Below are positions 51,354 through 60,447 of a stretch of DNA of 64,000 nt, in pieces. Source of the stretch: JBNKEI01 sp050288705 (GTDB taxonomy: Bacteria; Myxococcota; Myxococcia; Myxococcales; UBA5297); the NCBI GenBank assembly GCA_050288705.1, contig JBNKEI010000122.1, forward strand, positions 58,114-122,113. Reading direction: 5' to 3'. Below the pieces are notes generated by a model. That model saw only the letters and a program-made list of their open reading frames with translations, was not told where the DNA came from and did not search any database. The position numbers and the translations under genes are program-made. Each line of letters starts with the position of its first letter. The stretch's first letter is position 1.

Positions 51354-52157
51354 TTAGGGTTCTTGATATTCAAAAGTTAGGGGAACGAAAAAGCTTATCC
51401 CTAAATTGACGCTAATCATGTTCTGTATGGTCGACCTATTCGCCCCATCAGGCCGGTCAGTGTATAGTGTTTCTACTACCGCCAGGTCGGCGGCAATGAA
51501 ATCGAAAATTGCGAATCTTTCTCCAATGCCAATATGGCCAGATGGATGTAGCCCGTCGTCGCTAGAGGTTTGGCTCCATACCGCTCCTACCCCTCCAACT
51601 ATATACAGGTCGAAAGTATGGATAGAATTGAACAGTGCAACTTTACCGTAAATAGGCGACCAAAGAACATCTAGAGCGTACGAGTATTTCGGTAGCACGG
51701 AAGGTAGTTTAGAATTTAGCTGTCGTTTGGCTAATCGTACATTGTTGGATGGCATGTGGTTAAACTGCTGAAAGCGCAACGCCAATCCCAAGCTGTCGTG
51801 GAAGAAGAACGATGCGCGCGCTCCTAAGCCGTATTTTGGGAAGAAGGCGTCGTTAATAGTAGCAAAGCCGAAAGGAGTAAGCTCAAATCGCCCCTTTTTT
51901 AAAAAGGCTTTACGTTGCACGCTTTTCACACGATCTTCATTAACAATTTCCAATTCCAAAGAAGACTCGGACTTGGTGCTAAGGTTTTGCGGTTTATTTT
52001 TCGGCACCTCGGGTTCAACAGGTTTGGTCACTTTTTTCTCAGGCTGCGCGTTCTGGTCAGAACCTTCCTCGGAAAGGTCTATCCCTTTGAACTTGGTGGA
52101 TTGCGCCTGAATCGGTGTGAAAGCGAGAAGTGCAGCGAGAAAGCAAATTGTCCGCAT
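51354..52157 (-). CDS. Second outer-membrane beta-barrel protein, paralogue
   Basis: 267 residues with a signal peptide (MRTICFLAALLAFTPIQAQS) followed directly by FKGIDLSEE, nearly the same motif as in the downstream TPR protein. After a charged linker the barrel begins with GRFELTPFGFATINDAFFPK and continues with alternating strands to ISFFVPLTFEY at the C terminus. The shared FELTP and DAFF.KY elements show it is a paralogue of the next gene. First gene of the three-gene minus-strand unit. The function is inferred from the Glt-like arrangement only. Confidence 0.72.
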   Translation of the reverse strand: MRTICFLAALLAFTPIQAQSTKFKGIDLSEEGSDQNAQPEKKVTKPVEPEVPKNKPQNLSTKSESSLELEIVNEDRVKSVQRKAFLKKGRFELTPFGFATINDAFFPKYGLGARASFFFHDSLGLALRFQQFNHMPSNNVRLAKRQLNSKLPSVLPKYSYALDVLWSPIYGKVALFNSIHTFDLYIVGGVGAVWSQTSSDDGLHPSGHIGIGERFAIFDFIAADLAVVETLYTDRPDGANRSTIQNMISVNLGISFFVPLTFEYQEP

Positions 52158-52509
52158 ATGAGAGAATCCTAATCCAACTTCTCAGTCGTTCAAATTTGTG
52201 TCGGAGAAGCAATGCCTATACTCCGACTCCTCAACAAGATGACCTATCATACTGTACTATTGTTGATTTCATGGTGAAATTTTCTGCTCCGAAGTTGAAT
52301 GATGGCATGTATACGCATGTGTGACAAGACTGGTCTCCGCCTTTATAGCGCTTTGAGCATACTCCATTTTCGGGAGTAAAAGGGAAGACCGCGGAACATG
52401 CTTATCTTCTGCGTGTTTAAAAGCATCAGAAGAAGTCAAGGAGATACTAGATCTCGGCGCGGCAGAGCAATCCGATTGTACTGCCCGTACTGCACAAAAG
52501 CCGGTTTTG
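52158..52509. other. Intergenic region upstream of the barrel operon
   Basis: About 350 bp. It carries the promoter region of the barrel/TPR operon (reading leftwards) and the 3' end of the carbonic-anhydrase-like gene unit. I see no gene, tRNA or clear hairpin. Confidence 0.35.
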
Positions 52510-53040
52510 CTATATAATGACACTTAGCTTATTATCGCCGATTGTATAAAATAATGGCGCTATCATAATTCCGGGATATTTTCGAGCCAAACGTTTCGCT
52601 TCATTTGCTGCAAATTCAATTTCATTATCAATTTCAAACATTGGAGCATAGTTCATAAAATGTTCTTCTGCTCGTTGCCGGTCCCAATCCGCATTTTTAC
52701 AAAGCCCTTCTATAAATCGGTCTTTTTTAGAAACCAAGTTCACCATGCCGCAATTGTCATGGGCGATAAGAGCTATGTGTCGTACATTTCCAATCGCAAT
52801 AGCATATGACACTTTGAATTCGCTGTATCGAAGGTTTGCACCGCCAGTCCTAATTATGTAAGCAAAATTTTCCGGAATCCTGAGCAGTTTTCTATTGTCC
52901 ATGCACATGCCAATAAGCAACCGAGCCGAATCATATGATTTAAATTCAGCGCCCAGGTTTTGATATCTTATCAAATCGCCAACCGGCGTTCCTGAATACT
53001 CGGTCGGAATTTGATTGTCAGAAGATATTTTTTTCAGCAC
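52510..53040 (-). CDS. Beta-carbonic-anhydrase-like protein
   Basis: 176 residues. The zinc-site pattern of beta-class carbonic anhydrases is visible: CMDNRKLLRIPENFAYIIRT (C-x-D-x-R) and ALIAHDNCGMVNL (H-x-x-C), with RTGGANLR in between, where active enzymes have RNAG(A/N). It is shorter than typical plant-type enzymes and lacks an obvious signal peptide, so it is cytosolic. Reversible hydration of CO2 is possible but some members of this subfamily are unproven. Divergent from recQ. Confidence 0.75.
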   Translation of the reverse strand: MLKKISSDNQIPTEYSGTPVGDLIRYQNLGAEFKSYDSARLLIGMCMDNRKLLRIPENFAYIIRTGGANLRYSEFKVSYAIAIGNVRHIALIAHDNCGMVNLVSKKDRFIEGLCKNADWDRQRAEEHFMNYAPMFEIDNEIEFAANEAKRLARKYPGIMIAPLFYTIGDNKLSVII

Positions 53041-53228
53041 CCTTATGTTCTCCGGTCCAGACAGGCTTTAAATTGGCAAGGGTACTGTTGCTGCCTGAAA
53101 AAGTAAACCAACATCAACCACTTGATGGTCGCAGCTATTATGGCTGGCCATCCGCGATTGTTTTCATGGCGGTTTTTCCTTGCGCTAGCTATGATGGTCT
53201 AAACAATAGCAGTAGGGGAGTCCAAAAG

Positions 53229-55241
53229 TTGTCTGGCCAGCTAGAAAAAATATTGAGTGAGCGATTTTGTTTTGAAGGATTTCGGCCCAACCAAAAAGAA
53301 GTTTGTCAGGCGGTAACCGAAGGTAACGATGCGCTATTGGTTATGCCTACCGGTAGTGGAAAATCCTTGTGCTACCAAATTCCCGGAATAGCTCGGGGCG
53401 GAGCGACCTTGGTAATTAGTCCGCTCATCGCTCTTATGGAAGACCAAACTGCCAAGTTACGTGAAAAAGGATTTCGCGCAGAACGAATTCATTCTGGTAG
53501 AAGTCGAGAGCAATCGCGAGCCGTATGCAGAGCCTATTTGAATGGCGAACTCGATTTTTTAGCAATTGCTCCCGAGCGGCTTTCGGTGCCCGGTTTTCCG
53601 GAGATGCTGGCGCGTAGAAAACCAGCGCTTATAGCTGTTGACGAAGCACACTGCATTTCTCATTGGGGCCACGATTTTCGGCCCGATTATCGTCTATTAG
53701 GAGGCCGCCTTCCTTTGTTAAGGCCTTCTCCGGTTATTGCTTTGACTGCCACGGCCACTTTGCTGGTGCAAGATGACATACTGAAACAATTGGGCATTCC
53801 TAATGCACGAAGGTTTATTCATGGATTTCGTAGAAGTAATCTAGCCATTGAAGTAGTAGAAAGACCAAAAGGCGAGCGCGTTTTTTTGGCAGTAGATATA
53901 TTAGAAGTCCCCGAGCGTCGGCCAGCAGTGGTGTATGTTCCAAGTAGGAAAATGGCTGAAGAGGTTGCTGAGCTTTTCTGGGAAAAAAGTTTTCAGGTCG
54001 CTCCATATCATGCTGGTTTAAGTGCGCAAGCGCGCAATAAGACTCAAGAAGCATTTCAACAGGGTGAAATTGAAATTGTAGTGGCTACTATTGCTTTTGG
54101 AATGGGTATAGACAAAGCAAATATCAGAACAGTTATTCATTTGGCTTTGCCCGGCACGGTGGAGGGGTATTATCAGGAAATAGGGCGAGCTGGCAGAGAC
54201 GGCGAATTGGCCAGAGCCATTCTTTTTTATTCTTGGGGTGATCGAAAAATTCACGAGAGTTTTTTGGAAAAAGACTACCCCCATGTTTCAGTTCTAGAAG
54301 GTATGCGTAGCATGGTTCATCATGAAGGTCTTGACAGAGCTTCTCTATTAGCAGCCAGCGGATTAGACATGGAAAGGGCTGAGGCTGCGTTGTCTAAATT
54401 GTGGATTCACGGGGGAGTATCGATTGATGCGAACGACATGGTGAGACCAGGAAAACTTGGTTGGGAGCAAAGCTATCAAATAATTCGCCAGTATCGAATG
54501 GCACAGCTCGACGAAGTTATGAACTATGTACGAACTAGCAGTTGTCGCATGACTCGACTGGTACGCCATTTTGGCGAAAGTCGGGATACCAGGGGGTGCA
54601 ATCTATGCGATGGTTGTGTTCCGGTTCAATGTATAATGAGAAAATTTCGTCCTGCCAATAACGCCGAGCTTGCGTTGGCAAAACAAATCATTAAAGAATT
54701 AGCTAATGCTAATAGAGACGGGCTTTCCGTTAGCAGGTTGTTAAAAAATATATTTCCCTCTGGAAGCATGGAAAGACGTGAATTTGAAAAAATGATTGAC
54801 GCACTGGAAAGAACAGGCATTGTACAAACCAGAGAAGATGAATTTGAAAAGAATGGAGAATCAATTCGTTTTCGTCGTGTCGAATTGTTGTCCACTGCCA
54901 TGTCTATATTGCCTGTGTTGAATGATGGGCGATTGCTGATGGATGATTTACCAATCTCTGCTTCCGAAAAGCGACCAAGTATTAGTAAAAAGAAAGCTGC
55001 ACCGGTGGAAAATTGGGACAATTTGGACCCAGAAATTGAGGCAAAATTGCGTCAATGGCGAAAAAAACTGGCCCAAGAAAAAGGCGTTCCCGCTTTTGTA
55101 ATAATGCATGACAAGACCTTAAAAGCCATTGCTTGTTATAGGCCTGCTAGTTGTGACGAACTTTTGGGAATTAAAGGAATTGGAAAAGGTTTTGTAGAAA
55201 ATCATGGGGCTTCAGTTTTGAAAATGGTGGGGGCAGCGTAG
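53229..55241 (+). CDS. recQ: ATP-dependent DNA helicase RecQ
   Basis: About 670 residues from the TTG at 53229, chosen because AGGGGAG lies about eight bases upstream and gives a short N terminus before FEGFRPNQ; the frame itself is open from 53073. Motif I is MPTGSGKSLCYQIPG, motif II AVDEAHCISHWGHDFRPDYR, and motif VI YYQEIGRAGRDGELARA. The RQC zinc site follows (CRMTRLVRHFGESRDTRGCN with LCDGC), and an HRDC domain closes the protein (PAFVIMHDKTLKAIACYRPA). It unwinds DNA at stalled forks and in recombination. Confidence 0.94.
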   Translation: MSGQLEKILSERFCFEGFRPNQKEVCQAVTEGNDALLVMPTGSGKSLCYQIPGIARGGATLVISPLIALMEDQTAKLREKGFRAERIHSGRSREQSRAVCRAYLNGELDFLAIAPERLSVPGFPEMLARRKPALIAVDEAHCISHWGHDFRPDYRLLGGRLPLLRPSPVIALTATATLLVQDDILKQLGIPNARRFIHGFRRSNLAIEVVERPKGERVFLAVDILEVPERRPAVVYVPSRKMAEEVAELFWEKSFQVAPYHAGLSAQARNKTQEAFQQGEIEIVVATIAFGMGIDKANIRTVIHLALPGTVEGYYQEIGRAGRDGELARAILFYSWGDRKIHESFLEKDYPHVSVLEGMRSMVHHEGLDRASLLAASGLDMERAEAALSKLWIHGGVSIDANDMVRPGKLGWEQSYQIIRQYRMAQLDEVMNYVRTSSCRMTRLVRHFGESRDTRGCNLCDGCVPVQCIMRKFRPANNAELALAKQIIKELANANRDGLSVSRLLKNIFPSGSMERREFEKMIDALERTGIVQTREDEFEKNGESIRFRRVELLSTAMSILPVLNDGRLLMDDLPISASEKRPSISKKKAAPVENWDNLDPEIEAKLRQWRKKLAQEKGVPAFVIMHDKTLKAIACYRPASCDELLGIKGIGKGFVENHGASVLKMVGAA

Positions 55242-55483
55242 CCGGTGCTTATCCAATTGAAAAAGTCTGCACCTGGTCGGTGATTTAGCGTACCATTCGC
55301 TGGCGTTCGCAAAGAAGGTCTGAATAGGAACAAAGGCTACGAGCCCTTGCCTTTCCTGAATCACGCCACAAGCGAGCTTTACTGGCCCAAGCCGAAATTT
55401 GGGGTTTTGCAATTGTCTCGGGTTGGTAAGAAGTTATGTACACCATAGCCAAGGGCTTCAATTGGGAATATAAGTAGGTCTTT

Positions 55484-57379
55484 GTGAACTTTGACAATCT
55501 AAGGATGAGTGCGGCGGAAGCCGCTTCAAAAAGAATAATGATTAGCCGAGAAAACATTAGAAACATCGCTATAGTTGCCCACGTTGACCACGGTAAGACT
55601 ACTCTGGTGGACCTGATGCTGCGTCAAGCGGGAATTTTTCGCGTCAACGAACAGGTGGTCGATCGCGTTATGGACTCTAACGACCTTGAGCGCGAAAAAG
55701 GTATCACCATTATGGCCAAGAACACCGCGGTGACTTTCCGGGGGGTCAAAATCAACATTGTCGACACCCCTGGGCACGCTGATTTTGGTGGTGAGGTAGA
55801 GCGCGGGTTGCGCATGGTTGACGGAGTGTTACTTTTGGTAGACGCTGCGGAAGGGCCGCTGCCGCAAACGCGCTTTGTGCTGACCAAGGCCTTGGGCCTA
55901 GGATTGCCCGCAGTAGTGGTCATTAACAAGATTGATCGTCACGATGCCCGTCCCAAAGAAGTGCTGGACGAGGTCTATTCTTTGTTTATTGACTTGGGAG
56001 CTACCGAAGCGCAACTAGAGTTTCCAGTTCTTTTTGCAGTGGCGCGCGATGGTATTGCCTCAACAGAGTTAGAAACTCCTGGAGAAAGCCTTGAGCCTTT
56101 GTTCAGCGCTATCCTTGAACACATTCCTGCCCCCCCCGAGCTTCCGGGAGATAAGTTACAACTCCTGATAGCTAATCTCGACTATGATGACTACGTTGGT
56201 CGATTGGCCATTGGGCGAGTAGCTGCAGGAACGATTCGGCAAGGCGGGCCAATATGTGTGGTTGGCAAGAACAATCAGACGGTAGCCGGTAAAGTTGTCA
56301 AGTTGTATGCCTACGATGGACTAAAACGGGCAGAAGTGAGCGAAGCTCCTGCTGGCGAAATCGTTTCGGTTGCGGGAGTGGATGCTATTGGAATTGGCGA
56401 CACCATTTGCGACCTGAACGAGCCTAAAGCTCTGAAGCGAATTGAAGTGGACGAGCCCACTATGTCCATGATCTTTCGGGTTAATGACGGTCCTTTAGCT
56501 GGTCGGGAAGGTAAGTACGTTACCAGCCGAAATATTCGCGAACGCCTTATGAAAGAGGCTTATCGCAATGTGGCTATTCGGGTAGAAGATGGCGATTCTG
56601 CGGATGCATTCAAAGTAGTGGGTAGAGGTGAACTTCAATTAGCGGTGATTGTAGAAACCATGCGGCGAGAAGGCTATGAACTCACTGTCTCTAATCCTGA
56701 GCCGATTACCCAGCAGATAAATGGCCAGTTGCACGAGCCGATGGAGTTGCTCCACTGCGACATTCCAGATAGTGCGGTGGGAGCAGTGACCGAACGTATG
56801 GGGCAGCGCAAAGGTCGAATGACCGACATGGCGAATGTAGGAAGCTCGCGAGTGCGTCTAGTGTTTCGGGTGCCAGCTCGTGGTCTGGTTGGTTTCCGTA
56901 GTGAGTTTTTGACCCTTACTCGAGGTGAAGGAATAGCGTCTACTCAGTTTGACGGATATGAGCCTTGGATGGGCTCCATAAACAAACGAACCACTGGCGC
57001 CATCATTAGTGACCGTGATGGAGAAACGGTTCCCTACGCCATTTTCAAAATTCAAGAGCGGGGAACCCTTTTTGTTGGCCCTAATATTCAGGTTTATCGA
57101 GGAATGGTAGTGGGCGAGCACTCCCATGGCAGTGATATCGATGTGAACATTTGCCGGGAAAAGAAGCTCACCAACATTCGGGCAGCCGGTCGTGATGAAA
57201 ATGTAATTTTGACTCCTCCTCGCGACATGTATTTAGAAAAAGCCATCGAGTGGATTTCACAGGATGAATTGGTGGAGGTAACACCTAAAAATATTCGTAT
57301 TCGTAAAATGTACCTCGACCCCAACGAGCGCTACAAAATGGAAAGAGAAAAAAAGCGCGATCAAGCTCGCTTATGTTAG
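55484..57379 (+). CDS. typA: Ribosome-associated GTPase TypA/BipA
   Basis: Translational GTPase, up to 631 residues. G1 AHVDHGKTTLVD, G2 REKGITIMAKNTAVTFRG, G3 VDTPGHADFGGEV and G4 VVINKIDR are intact, followed by the EF-G-like domains II, III and V (GRGELQLAVIVETMRREGYE) and the BipA-specific C-terminal domain (ALEWISQDELVEVTP-like end, here KAIEWISQDELVEVTPKNIR). It helps ribosome assembly at low temperature and stress response. GTG 55484 with TAGG upstream is the longest start; ATG 55538 is an alternative closer to homologues. Confidence 0.95.
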   Translation: MNFDNLRMSAAEAASKRIMISRENIRNIAIVAHVDHGKTTLVDLMLRQAGIFRVNEQVVDRVMDSNDLEREKGITIMAKNTAVTFRGVKINIVDTPGHADFGGEVERGLRMVDGVLLLVDAAEGPLPQTRFVLTKALGLGLPAVVVINKIDRHDARPKEVLDEVYSLFIDLGATEAQLEFPVLFAVARDGIASTELETPGESLEPLFSAILEHIPAPPELPGDKLQLLIANLDYDDYVGRLAIGRVAAGTIRQGGPICVVGKNNQTVAGKVVKLYAYDGLKRAEVSEAPAGEIVSVAGVDAIGIGDTICDLNEPKALKRIEVDEPTMSMIFRVNDGPLAGREGKYVTSRNIRERLMKEAYRNVAIRVEDGDSADAFKVVGRGELQLAVIVETMRREGYELTVSNPEPITQQINGQLHEPMELLHCDIPDSAVGAVTERMGQRKGRMTDMANVGSSRVRLVFRVPARGLVGFRSEFLTLTRGEGIASTQFDGYEPWMGSINKRTTGAIISDRDGETVPYAIFKIQERGTLFVGPNIQVYRGMVVGEHSHGSDIDVNICREKKLTNIRAAGRDENVILTPPRDMYLEKAIEWISQDELVEVTPKNIRIRKMYLDPNERYKMEREKKRDQARLC

Positions 57380-57406
57380 GAGTAAGTTCCGTTAGAGAAT
57401 CAATCG

Positions 57407-57823
57407 ATGGATCATGATATTCGTTGGCAGCAACGTTTTCGAAATTTCGACCGCGCCATTGCGTTACTTAGCGAACCGATTGAGCGCGGCGTGCATACTC
57501 TTTCGGCATTAGAAAAGGAAGGAACCGTACAGCGCTTTGAGTGTGCCGTGGAGCTAGCCTGGAAGACATTGAAAGATTATCTGGAGTACGAGGGTCGTGT
57601 CTTGGAAACCGTGACCCCTAAGCAGGTTATCAAAGAGGCTTTCGATGCGCGTATCCTCGCCGATGGGCAAATATGGATCGACATGATTAATCATCGAAAT
57701 ATACTGTCCCATAAGTACGACGAATCGACCTTCAATGAAGCGGTGCTGGCCATAGCTAATCGATACTTTGCGGCGTTACAGAAATTGCATATTTGGTTGC
57801 GGGAACATCAGGTTAATCAATGA
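57407..57823 (+). CDS. HEPN-domain protein (HI0074-like), putative toxin of a HEPN/MNT pair
   Basis: 138 residues, all helical. The HEPN RNase-like motif R-x4-H is visible as HRNILSHKYDES, after the conserved TVQRFECAVELAWKTLKDYL segment of the nucleotidyltransferase substrate-binding (HI0074) family. In related HEPN/MNT pairs the HEPN protein is a ribonuclease toxin and the MNT partner inactivates it by nucleotide transfer. The following gene overlaps by ATGA, supporting a pair. Confidence 0.82.
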   Translation: MDHDIRWQQRFRNFDRAIALLSEPIERGVHTLSALEKEGTVQRFECAVELAWKTLKDYLEYEGRVLETVTPKQVIKEAFDARILADGQIWIDMINHRNILSHKYDESTFNEAVLAIANRYFAALQKLHIWLREHQVNQ

Positions 57824-58116
57824 ATCGTTGGGGATTAAGCGAGCACGAAATAGGCCTCATTCGCGGCGTACTTAAACGTTTTCCAGCAATTACCGAGGCG
57901 ATTCTTTTTGGTTCGCGGGCAAAAGGCACGGCTAGGCGATCGTCCGACGTTGACCTTGCTCTAAGGGGTATTGATAATCCATTGCTAGCCGAAGAAATTG
58001 CTAGTGAGCTGGAAGAATTACCATTGCCCTATCGTTTCGACGTGCTGGCGTTATCCACCATCGCTTCCGACGAATTGCGTGAGCACATCGCCCGGATAGG
58101 GGTGAATATTCTTTAA
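57820..58116 (+). CDS. Minimal nucleotidyltransferase (MNT) partner, putative antitoxin
   Basis: 98 residues of the MNT/KNTase fold. ILFGSRAKGTARRSSDVDLA contains the G-S-x-A-x-G and D-x-D metal motif. It is the partner of the preceding HEPN protein, with ATGA overlap, as in HI0073/HI0074-type pairs where the MNT enzyme AMPylates or otherwise silences the toxin. Activity against this HEPN is inferred. It is followed by the AAA_13 fragment. Confidence 0.85.
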   Translation: MNRWGLSEHEIGLIRGVLKRFPAITEAILFGSRAKGTARRSSDVDLALRGIDNPLLAEEIASELEELPLPYRFDVLALSTIASDELREHIARIGVNIL

Positions 58117-58139
58117 TGAGGACGCGAGATCCTGGCCAT

Positions 58140-59210
58140 ACTGTCTAATGAAGAGTTTCGTGATTGGCTGCGTAGTTATGTTGCTAACCATGCGCCTGAC
58201 GAAGAATATCAGGCCATTATGCAAAGACTTTCCCATGTGAACGCCGGACGCCGCTTTTCACGGGATGATGCTTCAGATAATGCTACTGCATTGAAAACTA
58301 AAATTAATGAGATTGAAAAGGATATCGAGGAACACCGCAGACCTGCTGATGAATTGAATTCCGATATTTGTTCCTATCTTGGCAGAGACGAGCTGATCTT
58401 TGAAATTCAAGGCAATGGTTACCAGATCAGCCGCAATGGCACTCCAGCAAAAAATCTGAGCGAAGGCGAGAAAACGGCTATAGCCTTCTTGTACTTTCTG
58501 AAATCGCTCCGCGATAAATCCTTTCCTTGAAAGACGGTATTGTTGTCATTGACGACCCGATATCAAGTCTCGATTCAAATTCAATTTATTATGCTTACGG
58601 TTTTATGAAAGAAAAAACGAAGGATGCTAGACAATTATTTGTCCTGACGCACAACTTTACTTTCTTTCAGCAAGTGAAAAAATGGCTTTCGTATTACAAG
58701 AACAATGAGCGCTGTTTCTACATGCTCGAAGCTTGTGTAGATACAAACGGACGACATTCAAATATTAAGCTATTAGATGCGCTACTTGAGAACTATGAAT
58801 CGGAGTATCAGTACTTGTATTCAAGAGTATGGAAATGCGCTAGAATCGGAGTCGGTAGCCTTTCCGACTTTTATCAGATGCCAAATATTGCAAGGAGGCT
58901 TCTTGAAAGTTTCTTGTCTTTTAAGCAGCCACAATACAATAGCTCTATGTCTCTTGATAAGCGAATCCAGAATATACCTTTTGACAAAGCAAAGAAGGGG
59001 CGCATTTTGAGGTTTACCAACACGCTGTCGCATAATCGCTATGTGGAAGATCAACCGGACAATGACCTGTCCATCCTGAGCGAATCACCGGCAGTTTTAT
59101 CTGATTTGTTAGCCTTAATGGCTTATCTTGATGTGGCTCATTGCAAAGCAATGGAAGGATGCATTCCAAATGATTGCACGATGCAACAAAGAAAAGATAA
59201 AAATGCATGA
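58140..59210 (+). pseudogene. C-terminal fragment of an AAA_13 (RloC/PrrC-like) ATPase, frameshifted
   Basis: Two open frames join into the last third of an AAA_13 protein: the first has NLSEGEKTAIAFLYFLKSLR (signature), the second GIVVIDDPISSLDSNSIYYA (Walker B and D-loop) and VLTHNFTFFQQVKKWLSY (H-loop). One base is missing at about 58522-58527 (TTTCCTTGAAAG), where intact homologues read DKxFxLKDGIVVIDDP. The N-terminal Walker A half is absent; a fragment upstream (SNEEFRDWLRSYVANHAPDE) may come from another gene. RloC/PrrC relatives use this ATPase to trigger an anticodon nuclease against phage. The 3' end overlaps sbcD by ATGA. Confidence 0.7.
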
Positions 59211-60436
59211 GAATACTTCACACATCAGACTGGCACATTGGGCGAACTCTTTACGGCAGAAAACGCTACGAGGAGTTCGAATCATTTCTGACCTGGCTGG
59301 CGGAGACAATTCAGCAGAATGAAATCGATGCCCTGCTGGTGGCGGGTGACGTTTTTGACACCAGTGCTCCGAGTAATCGGGCCCAGGAAATCTATTACCG
59401 CTTCTTGTGCGGGGTAGCCGCCTCATCCTGTAGGCATGTCGTCGTTATCGCGGGAAACCACGATTCGCCTTCCTTTCTAAATGCTCCCAAGGAGTTGCTC
59501 AAAGCTCTTGATGTTCACGTGGTCGGAAGCGCTACTTCCGACCCAGAAGAGGAAGTGCTGGTGCTAAGGAACGAGCAGGGCGCTCCGGAGATGATTGTCT
59601 GCGCCGTGCCTTACCTCCGTGACAGAGATATCCGCGTGGTGGAAGCTGGTGAAAGTGTCGAGGACAAGGAGCGGAAGCTAATTGACGGCATTTGTAATCA
59701 TTACGCCACTGTCGCCGCCTTGGCCGAACAGAAGCGCGAGAAACTCAATGCCGATATTCCACTGGTTGCTTTGGGACACCTGTTTGCGGCAGGCGGCCAA
59801 ACCGTCGACGATGATGGCGTACGCGAACTCTATGTCGGTTCGTTGGCTCAGGTGACGGCGGGGATCTTTCCTGCGAGCTTTGACTACCTAGCTCTTGGGC
59901 ACCTACATGTCCCACAGAAGGTGAACGGTCTTGAAAACATCAGGTACAGCGGTTCTCCTTTGCCCATGGGGTTCGGAGAGGCTAAGCAGCAGAAGAGTGT
60001 TTGCCAGGTTGAATTCCATAGCCCGGCTGCTTCCGTACAGCTAATTGACGTGCCGGTATTTCAAAAGCTTGAGCGCGTGAAGGGAGACTGGGACGGCATT
60101 TGGAACCGCATTCTTGAATTGTCGGCAACCGGTTCTCGTGGCTGGCTCGAAATTATCTACGAAGGCGACGAAGTCATTGGCGACCTGCGTGGACGCCTGG
60201 AAGATGTGATTTCCGGCACCCAAATGGAAATTCTTCGCATAAAAAACAGCCGCATCATCGATCGCGTACTCGGACAGATTCATGAAGAGGAGACACTCGA
60301 CGACCTGAACATAAATGATGTGTTCGAACGATGCCTAATCGCGCATGACGTTCCTGAAGACCAGCGGCTGGAACTGTTTCGGGCCTATCAAGAAACACTC
60401 TCGTCTCTCTACCAAGACGACTTGCAGGCGGAATAG
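59207..60436 (+). CDS. sbcD: Exonuclease subunit SbcD
   Basis: 409-residue Mre11-like nuclease subunit. The metallophosphoesterase motifs are MRILHTSDWHIGRTLYGRKR (D-x-H), VAGDVFDTSAPSNRA (GD-x-x-D), VVIAGNHDSPSF (GNHD) and LGHLHVPQKV (GH-x-H), all intact. The C-terminal capping domain continues to residue 409. With SbcC it opens and trims hairpins and protein-blocked DNA ends. It starts inside the end of the AAA_13 fragment (ATGA) and is followed after 11 bp by sbcC. Confidence 0.94.
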   Translation: MRILHTSDWHIGRTLYGRKRYEEFESFLTWLAETIQQNEIDALLVAGDVFDTSAPSNRAQEIYYRFLCGVAASSCRHVVVIAGNHDSPSFLNAPKELLKALDVHVVGSATSDPEEEVLVLRNEQGAPEMIVCAVPYLRDRDIRVVEAGESVEDKERKLIDGICNHYATVAALAEQKREKLNADIPLVALGHLFAAGGQTVDDDGVRELYVGSLAQVTAGIFPASFDYLALGHLHVPQKVNGLENIRYSGSPLPMGFGEAKQQKSVCQVEFHSPAASVQLIDVPVFQKLERVKGDWDGIWNRILELSATGSRGWLEIIYEGDEVIGDLRGRLEDVISGTQMEILRIKNSRIIDRVLGQIHEEETLDDLNINDVFERCLIAHDVPEDQRLELFRAYQETLSSLYQDDLQAE

Positions 60437-60447
60437 AGAGGCTGTTG

